Below, piece after piece: positions 44,313-54,555 of a stretch of DNA of 64,000 nucleotides (positions are counted from its first letter, which is position 1; every line of letters starts with the position of its first letter). The translations under genes and the position numbers were made by a program. This DNA is from an uncultured Clostridia bacterium (GTDB lineage: Bacteria; Bacillota; Clostridia; TANB77; CAG-508), in assembly GCA_934167965.1 (NCBI GenBank), contig CAKPMJ010000001.1, positions 186,001 to 250,000 on the forward strand, in the 5' to 3' direction. The notes under the pieces are model-generated. The model had not been told where the DNA came from. It saw nothing but the letters and a program-made list of their open reading frames with translations, and did not search any database.

Positions 44313-45611
44313 TTAAAAAATTTCACCAATAATTTCATTATTATGAGCTTCTGTTACTAAAATCTTTATAATTCTATTTTCTAAATTTTCATTAGTTTTA
44401 ATTTTTGAAACAATATAATTTTTTGTATGACCTACAAAATAGTCTTCTTGCTTTTCTTCAAACAAAACCTCAACTTCTTTTCCTATGTATTTTTCATTAT
44501 AATTTAATTCATTTTTATCAGATAGTTCGATTAACTTCTTGCTTCTTTCTTCTTTAATTTTTCCATCTATTTGCTTAGGCATTTTAGCTGCAGGAGTTCC
44601 ATCTCTTTTAGAATATTTAAATATATGCATCTTATAAAATTTGACTTCTTTTAAAAACGCAAAGGTTTTGTTAAATTCATCTTCTGTCTCTCCTGGAAAT
44701 CCAACTATTATATCTGTAGTTAAATTAACATCTCTAAAATTTTCTCTTAATCTTTTAGTAACATCTTTAAACTCTTCTGTTGTATATTTCCTATTCATTC
44801 TTTTCAATGTTTCATTACATCCACTTTGTAAAGATAAATGAAAATGTTCACATATTTTATCTAACTTTTTTAGTCTTTCTACAAATTCATCTGTTATTAT
44901 TGTTGGCTCTAATGAACCTAGTCTAATTCTTTCTATACCATCTATTTTATTTAAATCTTCAAGTAAATCTATTAACATATAGCCATTATTTAACTCTTTT
45001 CCATATGATGCAATATGTATCCCTGTCAAAACAATTTCCTTAATTCCTTTTTTAGCTATTTCTTTAACTTCTTTTAATATATTTTCTTTATTTCTACTTC
45101 TAATTCTTCCTCTTGCATATGGAATCAAGCAATATGTACAAAAATTATTACATCCATCTTGTATTTTTATTGTGGCTCTTGTTTTTTCTGTATATGTAAT
45201 AGTTCCAAACTCATCAAATTCTTTTTGATTATTTACATCTATTATATTTACTGAGTTCTTTTTTGAAATATAATCTTCTACATATTTTACAATATCTTTC
45301 TTTTCACTATTTCCTAATATTAAATCTATTTCTTCCATCTCTTCCAATTTTTCTTTTGCAACTTGTACATAACAACCAACAGCTACTACTATTGCATTTT
45401 TATTTTCTTCTTTTACTTTTCTTAAATGTTGTCTTGACTTCCTATCTGCTATATTAGTAACCGTACAAGTATTTACTATTGCGATATCTGGTTTTTCGTT
45501 CATTTCACAAATTATATAATCATTATCAATAAATTTCTGTGCCATTCCATTTGTTTCGTATTGGTTGGTCTTACATCCTAGGGTTAAAAATGCTACTTTC
45601 TTATTCTTCAT
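44313..45611 (-). CDS. mtaB: tRNA t6A37 methylthiotransferase MtaB
   Basis: 432 residues. UPF0004 domain AFLTLGCKTNQYETNGMAQ, radical-SAM motif CNNFCTYCLIPYARGRIRSR, and a C-terminal TRAM domain (YIGKEVEVLFEEKQEDYFVG). The GCKTNQ start and length indicate MtaB, which adds methylthio to t6A37 of tRNAs reading ANN codons, rather than MiaB or RimO. TsaC and TcdA for the same tRNA position are also in this window. Confidence 0.92.
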   Translation of the reverse strand: MKNKKVAFLTLGCKTNQYETNGMAQKFIDNDYIICEMNEKPDIAIVNTCTVTNIADRKSRQHLRKVKEENKNAIVVAVGCYVQVAKEKLEEMEEIDLILGNSEKKDIVKYVEDYISKKNSVNIIDVNNQKEFDEFGTITYTEKTRATIKIQDGCNNFCTYCLIPYARGRIRSRNKENILKEVKEIAKKGIKEIVLTGIHIASYGKELNNGYMLIDLLEDLNKIDGIERIRLGSLEPTIITDEFVERLKKLDKICEHFHLSLQSGCNETLKRMNRKYTTEEFKDVTKRLRENFRDVNLTTDIIVGFPGETEDEFNKTFAFLKEVKFYKMHIFKYSKRDGTPAAKMPKQIDGKIKEERSKKLIELSDKNELNYNEKYIGKEVEVLFEEKQEDYFVGHTKNYIVSKIKTNENLENRIIKILVTEAHNNEIIGEIF

Positions 45612-45644
45612 TTTATTACTCTCTTTCTTATTTTTATCTTATAT

Positions 45645-45672
45645 ATTTTAACATAAATTCCTGAAATGTCAA
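45645..45672 (-). promoter_or_regulatory. Sigma-A promoter of mtaB
   Basis: Minus strand TTGACA, 16-base spacer, TAAAAT; divergent from the murC promoter. Confidence 0.65.
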
Positions 45673-45709
45673 TGAATGCTAGTAGTTCACAAAAAATTTC
45701 ACATATCTA

Positions 45710-45738
45710 TTGAAAAAAACATAATATAAGTATATAAT
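45710..45738 (+). promoter_or_regulatory. Sigma-A promoter of murC
   Basis: TTGAAA, 17-base spacer, TATAAT, 38 bases before the ATG. Confidence 0.7.
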
Positions 45739-45776
45739 CTGTATGATTGAAAAAAATACATATAGGAGTGAATTAA

Positions 45777-47159
45777 ATGCCAAACATAGAAGAATTAAAA
45801 AAATATAAAAAAATACACATGATAGGAATCGGTGGAGTTAGTATGAGTGGAATAGCAGAAATACTACTAAACTGGGGATTTGAAGTTACTGGAAGTAATA
45901 ATGTAGAAAATGATGTAATAAAAAAATTACAAAATAATGGTATAAAAGTTACAATAGGACATTTTGCAGAAAATGTAGTTGGAAGTGATGTCGTAGTATA
46001 TACTGCTGCAATTAAAGAAGATAATGTTGAACTTCAAGCAGCAAAAAATTTAAATATTCCTACTATAGAAAGAGCTGATTTTTTAGGAGCAATCACAAGA
46101 TGCTATAAAGACACAATAACAGTTGCTGGTACTCATGGTAAAAGTACAACAACTTCTATGGTTTCTTTATGTTTTCTAGAAGCCCTTATGGATCCTAGTA
46201 TACAAGTAGGTGCTGACCTTTCACAAATTAATGGAAATTACAAAGTTGGAAATAGTGAGTATTTTATAATAGAAGCATGTGAATATGTAGAAAGTTTTTT
46301 AAAGTTTAGTCCAAAATCTACAATTATATTAAATATTGATAATGACCATTTAGATTACTTTAAAAATTTTGACAATATAAAAAATGCTTTTGTAAAATAT
46401 GTTAAGCTTTTACCTAAAGATGGTTTATTAGTTGTAAATGGTGATGATAAATCTTGTTTAGAATTGCCATCATTTACTGATGCAAAAACTCTTACTTATG
46501 GAATAACAAACAAAAATGTAGATTTCTTTGCAGTAAATATTGTTTTTGATAATGATGGATTCCCTGAATTTGATGTTTATTGCCATGACAAATTCTATGA
46601 TAGAATAAAATTACATGTTCCTGGAATGCATAATGTTTTAAATGCATTGGGATGTATAGCTCTTTGTAATGAATATGGTATATCTTCTAAAGATATAAAA
46701 AATGGTTTAGCAAAATTTACTGGCGCTGGACGTAGATTTGAATATAAAGGTAAAGTAAATGGTGCTAGCATTTATGATGATTATGGTCATCATCCAACTG
46801 AAATCCTTGCTACTGCTAAAGCTCTTATGAATAAAAAATATAATAAATCATGGGTTGTTTTTCAACCACATACTTATAGTAGAACAAAATTATTATTAAA
46901 TGATTTTGCTAAAGCCTTATTGAATTTTGATAATATAATAGTTTTAGATGTTTATGCTGCAAGAGAAAAAAATACTTATGGTGTTTCTTCGAAAGATTTA
47001 GTTAATAGAATTAATGAACTTGGTAAAAATGCTAAATATATTCCTGATTTTGATGAATGTGTTAAATATCTAAAAAATAATATTCAAGAAAATGATATTA
47101 TTTTAACTCAAGGTGCTGGTACTGTTACTCAAATAGGACCTATGCTTTTAAACAAATAA
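45777..47159 (+). CDS. murC: UDP-N-acetylmuramate-L-alanine ligase
   Basis: 460 residues. UDP-binding GIGGVSMSGIAEILL, ATP loop TVAGTHGKSTTTSMVS, EACEYVESFLKFSPK, NIDNDHLDYF, the HNVLNALG motif and DDYGHHPTEI are those of MurC. It joins L-Ala to UDP-MurNAc, the first peptide step of peptidoglycan. It is a single gene on the plus strand with its own promoter and terminator. Confidence 0.95.
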   Translation: MPNIEELKKYKKIHMIGIGGVSMSGIAEILLNWGFEVTGSNNVENDVIKKLQNNGIKVTIGHFAENVVGSDVVVYTAAIKEDNVELQAAKNLNIPTIERADFLGAITRCYKDTITVAGTHGKSTTTSMVSLCFLEALMDPSIQVGADLSQINGNYKVGNSEYFIIEACEYVESFLKFSPKSTIILNIDNDHLDYFKNFDNIKNAFVKYVKLLPKDGLLVVNGDDKSCLELPSFTDAKTLTYGITNKNVDFFAVNIVFDNDGFPEFDVYCHDKFYDRIKLHVPGMHNVLNALGCIALCNEYGISSKDIKNGLAKFTGAGRRFEYKGKVNGASIYDDYGHHPTEILATAKALMNKKYNKSWVVFQPHTYSRTKLLLNDFAKALLNFDNIIVLDVYAAREKNTYGVSSKDLVNRINELGKNAKYIPDFDECVKYLKNNIQENDIILTQGAGTVTQIGPMLLNK

Positions 47160-47164
47160 TTACG

Positions 47165-47203
47165 AAAAATAATCCCCTGAATTTAATCAGGAGATTATTT
47201 TTA
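47165..47203. terminator. Bidirectional terminator between murC and the subtilase-like gene
   Basis: AAATAATCCCCTGA and TCAGGAGATTATTT pair around ATTTAA with A and T runs on either side; convergent genes. Confidence 0.8.
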
Positions 47204-49543
47204 TATTTCTACTTTACTTATAGTAAACGTTTGATACTTAACATTATTATCTGCGTCTTTGATCCAAGCATAATATTTAACTTTAGCTTTTAGCGATTTT
47301 GTAATTGTTAAATCTGAATTATATCCTGTTTGTTGTTCTTCAAGTGGCGGCTCATATACACTATTTACATTTAGTGTGTTTTCTTCAATATTTATCTCAT
47401 TATTAGAGTCATTGTTATCCATTTCAACCTCTTCAAAATATTCTGGAACATTAGAAGATTTCGTTATCCTCCATCCTATTATATTTTGGTTAGAATTAAA
47501 AGTTATTCTAACTGCATTATTATTGTCCCCATCCCAACTTGTTGACACAACAATAGATTTTATAATTGTACCTTCATTTATATTTGCTATTCCTTCTCTT
47601 GGGAAGCAATCAACTACTATCTCTTTTTCAGACACATTTCCTAATACATCTCTTGCATAAATTTTATATCTTCCATTTTCTGTCACTTTAAGGATATTAT
47701 TTTCAATTCCCCAATTAGTGTTATCCCAACTATATGGCATCTCATTAAGACCTGAATCCTTATCCTCTGCAGTAGCAGATATTGTAACATATTTCTCAGT
47801 ATCTAATGTACTTTGATCAATATTATATGCTATTGTAGGTCCTGTTGAATCAATTTTATTTATCTCGATTTCTGAAGTTGCAATATTTCCTGCACTGTCT
47901 TTAACCCATATATAGTATTTACTATTTTCTGTAATATTTTCAACTACATCTAGATTAGGAGTTTTTTGTTCTAACTTTTTCCATTCTTCTGGTTTATCTT
48001 TTGTTTTTGTTACTGCATATTCTAATATTCTTATATTATCTGATGCAACAATTTGTATCTGCTTTAAATTTTCCCATTTTTCATTATCATATTTTACTTC
48101 TTTAATCTCTGGTTGTTTTTTATCTATGTCTGCTATTGTTATTTTAGAAAAATTAGGGCAACCATATCCATATAATTCGTCTCTTCCCTCTTTTCCTAAA
48201 TCTTCACAATAATTCCTTAAAATATTATATACTTCCAATATTGTATAATCTTTATTATATGTCTTTATTAATGCCATAGCTGATACAATATGTGCATTTG
48301 AATATTGAGCTCCCGACCATTTTGATACAGATATATTTTTATCAAATATTTCCTTTACATCTGTAGCATAAGCGGTAAAATCTATATAATCTCCTTTTCC
48401 AGAAAAAGTTGCTAATTGATTATTTTTGTCAATTGATGAAACTGCAATAGTTGTTGAACTATTTGCAGGATAGTTTTCTTTTTCATTTGATGTTGTAACA
48501 CATGATACAGGTTTATTTTCTTTAAAGGCATTCTCTAGAGCTATAGTTATCATATCATTATTTTTATTAATTAATTCATAGCAAATTATGTCTGATTTTT
48601 GTACAGCATATTCTATAGCTTTTACTATTGTTGCAACTGTTGTGTATCCTTCGTTATTTACCACAACTACCGGCAATATTTTCACATTATCAGTTGTTGA
48701 CTCTTTTATTACTTCTGCTATCCTACTTCCTTGAGATATAGTTTCATTTACATCTTTAGAATTTAATATAAAATTATAATAATTCTCGTCTATTCGTCCA
48801 TTAAAATATTGATTATCTATTCTTATACCATATCCAACAGTTGCAATTGTAATATCAAATGGATTCCCATTTTCATTTATTATATTTTTATATTTGTTCA
48901 AACCCATTGCACTTATTCCATGCGTATTATATTTTTCTTTGTCCTTTTCCTTTTCTTTTCCATAAAGTGTTTGTGATTCGTCATTTATGTTTTCTATGTG
49001 TAATACGTCATCAGTCTCTGCTTTTTCTATCTCTGAAACAGTTTGAAAATATTCAAAAGCAGCTTTTGTTCTTGCTTGTGTGTCATATTGAAGAATAGTT
49101 ATTCCATTTTGCAATTTAGCAATTCCTTGGGCTTCAAAATTATCTTTTATATCATTTGCTTTTATAAGTATTCTCTTGGTTTGATACTTATTTGTTATAT
49201 ATGCAATGTTATCTTTTATATTTACTTCAAATGTAGAACCTGCAAAAAAATTATTTAATTCTTCTTGAGAACTTAATATTAAATTTTCTTTTCCTTCATC
49301 AATATTAAATTCTTTTTGCATAGTTGTATCAATAGAATCTCTTTTTACTTTCTTATTTTCAAAATCTATTTTTATTTCATTAAAGTAATTGTTGCATATT
49401 ATTTTATCTTCATATGTAATCTCTTTGTTTTTATTACTCTTTATGATATACAAGGTAATTCCTACCATTATTGATATAATAGTTAATACAATTATAGTGA
49501 TAATTAATATTTTGTTTAGTTTTTTTCGTTCAAAACTTCTCAT
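47201..49543 (-). CDS. Catalytically inactive subtilase-fold surface protein
   Basis: 780 residues. A membrane anchor at ~10-33, an unassigned region, then a peptidase S8 fold from ~205 to ~435 recognisable by order of motifs. All three active residues are replaced: Asp by G237 (ITIATVGYGI), His by Q271 (SQGSRIAEVI), Ser by Q413 (SGAQYSNAHIV). The oxyanion Asn is kept (TTSNE, N353), as are YPA...IAVSSIDKNNQLATFS. The C-terminal ~330 residues are Ig-like repeats (YYIWVKDSAGNIA, YKIYARDVLGNVS, YYAWIKDADNNVK). Probably a cell-surface binding protein. It lies 3 bases after the amylase gene and is coupled to it. Confidence 0.78.
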   Translation of the reverse strand: MRSFERKKLNKILIITIIVLTIISIMVGITLYIIKSNKNKEITYEDKIICNNYFNEIKIDFENKKVKRDSIDTTMQKEFNIDEGKENLILSSQEELNNFFAGSTFEVNIKDNIAYITNKYQTKRILIKANDIKDNFEAQGIAKLQNGITILQYDTQARTKAAFEYFQTVSEIEKAETDDVLHIENINDESQTLYGKEKEKDKEKYNTHGISAMGLNKYKNIINENGNPFDITIATVGYGIRIDNQYFNGRIDENYYNFILNSKDVNETISQGSRIAEVIKESTTDNVKILPVVVVNNEGYTTVATIVKAIEYAVQKSDIICYELINKNNDMITIALENAFKENKPVSCVTTSNEKENYPANSSTTIAVSSIDKNNQLATFSGKGDYIDFTAYATDVKEIFDKNISVSKWSGAQYSNAHIVSAMALIKTYNKDYTILEVYNILRNYCEDLGKEGRDELYGYGCPNFSKITIADIDKKQPEIKEVKYDNEKWENLKQIQIVASDNIRILEYAVTKTKDKPEEWKKLEQKTPNLDVVENITENSKYYIWVKDSAGNIATSEIEINKIDSTGPTIAYNIDQSTLDTEKYVTISATAEDKDSGLNEMPYSWDNTNWGIENNILKVTENGRYKIYARDVLGNVSEKEIVVDCFPREGIANINEGTIIKSIVVSTSWDGDNNNAVRITFNSNQNIIGWRITKSSNVPEYFEEVEMDNNDSNNEINIEENTLNVNSVYEPPLEEQQTGYNSDLTITKSLKAKVKYYAWIKDADNNVKYQTFTISKVEI

Positions 49544-49546
49544 ATT

Positions 49547-50989
49547 TCACCTCTTTACCCATACAGAAACACTTTTACCCTTAGCTTTAAATACTCCACA
49601 TCCTTCGTCATCTATTGTTATTATATCAGGGCAATTATCTAATGCATCAATAAATTTCTGCCCTGCAAAATGCTTTCCAATATACATTCTCTTTAATGCC
49701 TCATCTTTATTTGAAATTACAACAGCTAATCCAGAGTTTTTATGATCATTATCCCCTTCTCTAGTCCACCCTATTGCACTTGGGTAATCCAAATAATCAT
49801 GTTGAACACCATAGGCTTTTATTTTTCTTAAGTACAGCAATGTTTTTATCATCTCTACTGGTTGAATGTTATCATGTTCTATTCCATACAAATCTCCATA
49901 AAACACGCATGGATATCCTTGTTTTCTAAGTAGAATTATTGAATATGCTGATTGTTTAAACCAATTATTTATAAAGCTCTGCAATGCTTGTCCTGGTTGT
50001 GTATCGTGATTATCTACAAAAGTAACTGCTTCATTTGAATTTTCTCCAACTAATGTACTATCCAATATTTTTGTTAAATCATAACTATCATCAGTATCAG
50101 CTTTGTAAAAATTATAATGAAGCGGTACATCAAATAATGATATCTCCCCACCTGTTTGTGTTATGTATCGATGTAACTTTGTTACATCATAACTCCAATA
50201 TTCTCCAACAGTAAATAATTCCTTTTTAGTTTCTTTTCTTAGATATTCTATCCATTCTTTATAAAATGAAGCATCTATATGTTTTACAGCATCTAATCTA
50301 AATCCATCTACTCTAGTAAATTGTTGATACCACAATCCCCATCTTTTGCATTCTTCTACAACTTCTGGATTTGAAAAATCTAAATCTGCTCCCATTAAGT
50401 AGTCAAAATTTGCAAATTCTTCATCTACTTGTTTATTCCAATTTTTATCTTGAAATTTAAATATGGCTTTTTCTCCATTATTTTTATTAAAATCTATTCC
50501 TGTAAAATGTGTCCAGTTCCATTTAAAATCTGAATATTTATTATTTCTTCCAGGAAAAGTAAACTTTGTATCTACTTTTATTCTTTCTATTTTTTCTTGT
50601 TCACTATTATGGTCTCCCCAGTCACATTTATTAGCTACTATTTTTTGTTCTCTGTCTGCACCCATTTTATGATTTAAAACAATATCTGCATATACATTTA
50701 TTCTATTTTGTTTCAATGCTTCAATTGCTCTTAAATATTCATCTTTTGTACCATATTTTGTTGGAATACTTCCTTTTTGATCAAATTCACCTAAGTCATA
50801 TAAATCATACACTCCATACCCAACATCATTTTTGCCACCTATCCCTTTGTATGCAGGCGGTAACCATGCAGATGTTATTCCTAAATCTGCTAGATTCTCT
50901 GCATCCTGTACTACTTGATTCCACAATCCTTTTTCATTATTTAAATACCATTCAAAATATTGTATTATTGTTCCGTTTATATGCTTCAT
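49547..50989 (-). CDS. Alpha-amylase, GH13 (cytoplasmic type)
   Basis: 480 residues, no signal peptide. Conserved GH13 regions: ADIVLNHKMG, GFRLDAVKHID (nucleophile Asp), FTVGEYWSY (acid Glu) and TFVDNHDTQPGQ (transition-state Asp). The start INGTIIQYFEWYLNNEKGLW is that of GH13_5-type amylases such as AmyS/AmyA of E. coli. It hydrolyses alpha-1,4 glucans, here probably internal glycogen or imported maltodextrin. The promoter lies directly upstream. Confidence 0.92.
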   Translation of the reverse strand: MKHINGTIIQYFEWYLNNEKGLWNQVVQDAENLADLGITSAWLPPAYKGIGGKNDVGYGVYDLYDLGEFDQKGSIPTKYGTKDEYLRAIEALKQNRINVYADIVLNHKMGADREQKIVANKCDWGDHNSEQEKIERIKVDTKFTFPGRNNKYSDFKWNWTHFTGIDFNKNNGEKAIFKFQDKNWNKQVDEEFANFDYLMGADLDFSNPEVVEECKRWGLWYQQFTRVDGFRLDAVKHIDASFYKEWIEYLRKETKKELFTVGEYWSYDVTKLHRYITQTGGEISLFDVPLHYNFYKADTDDSYDLTKILDSTLVGENSNEAVTFVDNHDTQPGQALQSFINNWFKQSAYSIILLRKQGYPCVFYGDLYGIEHDNIQPVEMIKTLLYLRKIKAYGVQHDYLDYPSAIGWTREGDNDHKNSGLAVVISNKDEALKRMYIGKHFAGQKFIDALDNCPDIITIDDEGCGVFKAKGKSVSVWVKR

Positions 50990-51018
50990 TTGTTTTTCTC
51001 CTATTTTTTCTATAAATT

Positions 51019-51046
51019 ATTATATCATAACTTATTTTTGTGTCAA
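51019..51046 (-). promoter_or_regulatory. Sigma-A promoter of the amylase operon
   Basis: Minus strand TTGACA, 16-base spacer, TATAAT. The -35 box overlaps the last codons of copA. Confidence 0.7.
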
Positions 51047-53229
51047 TTATTATAATTTTTTAATCTTAATGCATTTAAAATAACTGTAAGACTACTAAAT
51101 ACCATAGCTAAACTTGCTATCATTGGATTTATTGATATGCCTATTGGCTTTAAAACACCTATCGCAACAGGTATCATCAAACAATTATAGAAAAATGCCC
51201 AGAATAAATTTTGTTTTATATTTCTTACTGTTTTTTTACTAATATTAATTAATTTTAAAATAGAATTTAAATCATTTTTTGTTAAAATTACATCAGATGA
51301 ATCCATTGCTATATCTGTTCCGCTTCTTACACTTACACCAATATCACTATTAGCTAAAGCAGGACTATCATTTATTCCATCCCCACACATCATAACCTTT
51401 TTTCCATTTTGTTTTAATTTCTTAACAAGGTCAGCTTTTTCTGCTGGCAAAACGTCTGCAATAACTCTTGTAATACCAATATCATTTCCTATCTTTTCAG
51501 CTACTTCTTTATTGTCTCCAGTAAGCATTATTGTTTCAATATTTTCCTTATTTAGCTTTCTTATAACATCATCTGCATTTTTTCTTGTAATATCATTTAC
51601 TCCAATCAAAGCAATAATTTCTTCATTTTTTACTACATAAATTATAGTATTTCCTTCTAGTGCTAAATTTTGTTCGTCTTCTAAATGATTATTTTCAATA
51701 TTGTATTTTTCTATAATTTTTCTATTTCCCAAAACAATTTTATTTTCTTGAACCTCTCCAATAATTCCATGTCCAGATATATTCTCAAAATTTTTTACTT
51801 CTAATTGTTGTAAATCGTTTTCTTTTAGATATTCTGCAAATGCTTTTCCTATTGGATGTGTTGATTTTGCTTCTACACTTCCACCTACCTGAATAATATC
51901 TTTATCTTCTAAATTGCTATAATTACACATTTGAGAAATTTTTAATTGTCCATAAGTTAAAGTTCCTGTTTTATCAAAAATTACTGTGTTTATTTTCGAA
52001 GCATTTTCTAATATTTCGCTTTTCTTTACTAAAATCCCATTACTAGCGCACAATCCCTCACTTACAACAATTGCAAGAGGTGTGGCTAATCCTAAACTAC
52101 ATGGACAAGCTACAACTAATATAGTAACAAATGTACTTATTGCTATTGATAAATTATATCCTAATATTAAGTACATAATAAAAGTTATAATTGCAATTAA
52201 TATAACTATTGGAACAAAATATCCGGAAATCTTATCAGCTATTTTTGCAATTGGTGCCTTTGTATTACTTGCTTCTAGCACCAATCTTACAATCTCAGAT
52301 ACAGTTGATTCTTTTCCTATTTTTTCTGCTCTATATTTTATAAATCCATCATAATTCAAACTTCCTGCAATAACTTTTTGTCCTTCTGATTTTGCAACTG
52401 GCTTGCTTTCTCCTGTAATAAATGATTCATCCAAGTGCAATCTTCCTTCTATTATTTCTCCATCAACTGCTATTTTTTCTCCAGATTTACTAATTAAAAT
52501 ATCTCCCTTTTTTATTTCATCTAATGTTACTATTTTTTCTACTCCATCTATTTCTATAGTAGCTTGATTTGGAGTTATTTCAACTAACTTCTGTATTGCT
52601 TCTTTTGTTTTATCTTTACTTATTCCATCCAAATACCTTCCTAGTTTTACAAAATATATTACAATTGCAGAAGATTCAAAATATAAATCCATAGTGTGAT
52701 TGCATATTCCATATATGCTATATGCAAAACTACTTATTACTCCAATTGTAACCAATGTATCCATGTTTGGAATTCCATGAATTAAATTTTTATACCCATT
52801 TTTTAATATATCTCTACCATATATTAAAAATAATATTGTCAGTACTAGTAATGCAATTGCATAATTTATATAATGGCTATGCATGTCCAATACTGAAATT
52901 GTAGGTAAATTTATCATATGTCCCATTGATATATACATTAAAACTATTGCTAATATAGAAAATATAATGAATTTATTTTTTTCAGTTTTACTTTTCTTTT
53001 CAATTTTAAATTCTTTGAATAATCCTGCACTTGAAAAGCCTGCTTGTTTTACAAATTTTTCTATTTTACTTTGATCTAATATTTTTTCATCATAATTTAT
53101 TGTAGCATTCGCCATTACTAGATTTACATTTGCATTTATAATTCCATTTTGTTTATTTAGGTATTTTTCTAGTCCATTCGAGCAAGCACTACACGTCATC
53201 CCTTCTATTGATAAAATAATAGTTTTCAT
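51043..53229 (-). CDS. copA: Copper-exporting P-type ATPase
   Basis: 728 residues. One N-terminal HMA domain (GMTCSACSNG), about eight helices, the CPC metal site in VACPCSLGLATPLA, phosphorylation loop VIFDKTGTLTYG, HP motif KSTHPIGKA and GDGINDSPALA. These are features of P1B-1 Cu(I) exporters. A chaperone gene lies one base upstream. No CsoR/CopY gene is in the unit. Confidence 0.93.
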   Translation of the reverse strand: MKTIILSIEGMTCSACSNGLEKYLNKQNGIINANVNLVMANATINYDEKILDQSKIEKFVKQAGFSSAGLFKEFKIEKKSKTEKNKFIIFSILAIVLMYISMGHMINLPTISVLDMHSHYINYAIALLVLTILFLIYGRDILKNGYKNLIHGIPNMDTLVTIGVISSFAYSIYGICNHTMDLYFESSAIVIYFVKLGRYLDGISKDKTKEAIQKLVEITPNQATIEIDGVEKIVTLDEIKKGDILISKSGEKIAVDGEIIEGRLHLDESFITGESKPVAKSEGQKVIAGSLNYDGFIKYRAEKIGKESTVSEIVRLVLEASNTKAPIAKIADKISGYFVPIVILIAIITFIMYLILGYNLSIAISTFVTILVVACPCSLGLATPLAIVVSEGLCASNGILVKKSEILENASKINTVIFDKTGTLTYGQLKISQMCNYSNLEDKDIIQVGGSVEAKSTHPIGKAFAEYLKENDLQQLEVKNFENISGHGIIGEVQENKIVLGNRKIIEKYNIENNHLEDEQNLALEGNTIIYVVKNEEIIALIGVNDITRKNADDVIRKLNKENIETIMLTGDNKEVAEKIGNDIGITRVIADVLPAEKADLVKKLKQNGKKVMMCGDGINDSPALANSDIGVSVRSGTDIAMDSSDVILTKNDLNSILKLINISKKTVRNIKQNLFWAFFYNCLMIPVAIGVLKPIGISINPMIASLAMVFSSLTVILNALRLKNYNN

Positions 53230-53230
53230 A

Positions 53231-53440
53231 TTAATCTTCCTTTACTTCGAAACCAATATCTTCAATTTTTTCTTTTATTACATCTTGTTCTATTTCTTTG
53301 TTTGTTTGAATTATTACTGTATTAGTATTGTGATCTGCTATTACTTTTTCCACTCCTTCTATAGTACTTAGTACATTTACTACTCTTTTTTCGCATCCTT
53401 CGCATACCATTCCTTCTACATTTAATTTAATTTCTTTCAT
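53231..53440 (-). CDS. copZ: Copper chaperone CopZ-like HMA protein
   Basis: 69 residues, one HMA domain with the metal motif GMVCEGCEKRV; CEGC is less common than the usual CxHC or CGHC. It would deliver Cu(I) to CopA, encoded next. It is preceded by AAGGAGG and overlaps the upstream stop as ATGA. Confidence 0.88.
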   Translation of the reverse strand: MKEIKLNVEGMVCEGCEKRVVNVLSTIEGVEKVIADHNTNTVIIQTNKEIEQDVIKEKIEDIGFEVKED

Positions 53441-54537
53441 ATTGTACCTCCTTTTGAAAAATTCTCACTTATTATAGTATCTTTAATCGCTCTTAACAGT
53501 TTTTGAACAAATTCAATTATCATTCTTTTACTATTTTCATCTAAACTATTATATTTTTTCAGCATTATACCTGTATTGACAAACCATTTTTCCTTTATCT
53601 CCTCAAATCTAGTTGCATCTGTCGTACTTATTATATCAAAAATTGCATCAATTGCTACCTCTCTTTGTTTTGAATCTAAGTTTTTTAACCATTCTTTTAG
53701 TGTTTTGTCAACGAATTGACTTCCATTTGTCACCTCTTCTAAACATATAAACTTTGTTCCTTCAACTTGCCAACTGTATAGGTCATGTTGCATTATACCT
53801 TTTTGTGTGCTTTTAACTACAGTATATTTTTCTTCATGGTTAAGAAGTCTTCCAACTACTGATGATTGCGGAATATATGTATTTATATTGTCAATTCTTT
53901 CTTTATATTGTTTTGAATTTGCAATTTCATCTCCAAATCCTGGTCCATCATTATTATATACATTTATAATTTTATTTCTTGTCTCTTCATCTGCAAACAT
54001 TGCTGCATATACCGCTAAATTTCCTCCTTTAGAATGTCCACCTATTCTTATATTGTTTCCATATTTCTTAGAAATATTATTTATATATTCTACAGCATCT
54101 AATTGTGAAGCTATATGGCTCTTGAAACACATATTAAAATCTTCTTTCCATCCAACTAATGTATCATCAGTTCCTCTGTATGATACAAAAACTGTCTCAT
54201 CTGGCAATACAATAGTAATTGCTGAAAATTGTTTTTCTTCTTCAACATCTATTTTGTTAATAAAATTTGTAGCTATCATATTCTTAAATCTATTTGATTT
54301 TCCAAGAAGCGGTATAAGTTCATTATCATCTGGCCACAAAACTATTATTTTAGTTTTATCAGCATTTTCAAACCTCTTACTTAATTCTTCTAATGTAACT
54401 TCTTCATCTTCTTTTATTAACCACTCAAATGGGAAATATGATAACCTAGAAAGTATTAACCCATCAATTTCATTAAATTGATTTTGTTTTAATTCCAAAT
54501 CTCCTCTCCATTTCACATAATCACATATATTAGACAT
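53437..54537 (-). CDS. DUF2974 / Mbeg1-like alpha-beta hydrolase
   Basis: 366 residues. Start NICDYVKWRGDLELKQNQFN and the lipase-like nucleophile motif IGGHSKGGNLAVYAAMFA with VFVSYRGTDDTLVGWKEDFN are typical of DUF2974. No signal peptide. The substrate is unknown. It is translationally coupled to copZ, although a role in copper handling is not expected from the family. Confidence 0.83.
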   Translation of the reverse strand: MSNICDYVKWRGDLELKQNQFNEIDGLILSRLSYFPFEWLIKEDEEVTLEELSKRFENADKTKIIVLWPDDNELIPLLGKSNRFKNMIATNFINKIDVEEEKQFSAITIVLPDETVFVSYRGTDDTLVGWKEDFNMCFKSHIASQLDAVEYINNISKKYGNNIRIGGHSKGGNLAVYAAMFADEETRNKIINVYNNDGPGFGDEIANSKQYKERIDNINTYIPQSSVVGRLLNHEEKYTVVKSTQKGIMQHDLYSWQVEGTKFICLEEVTNGSQFVDKTLKEWLKNLDSKQREVAIDAIFDIISTTDATRFEEIKEKWFVNTGIMLKKYNSLDENSKRMIIEFVQKLLRAIKDTIISENFSKGGTI

Positions 54538-54555
54538 CTTTTTCTCCTTTCTTTT

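Noticed and set aside
53807..54481. 224-residue plus-strand frame opposite the DUF2974 gene
   Set aside because: The opposite strand carries an intact GGHSKGG hydrolase; the plus frame has no recognisable motif or ribosome site.
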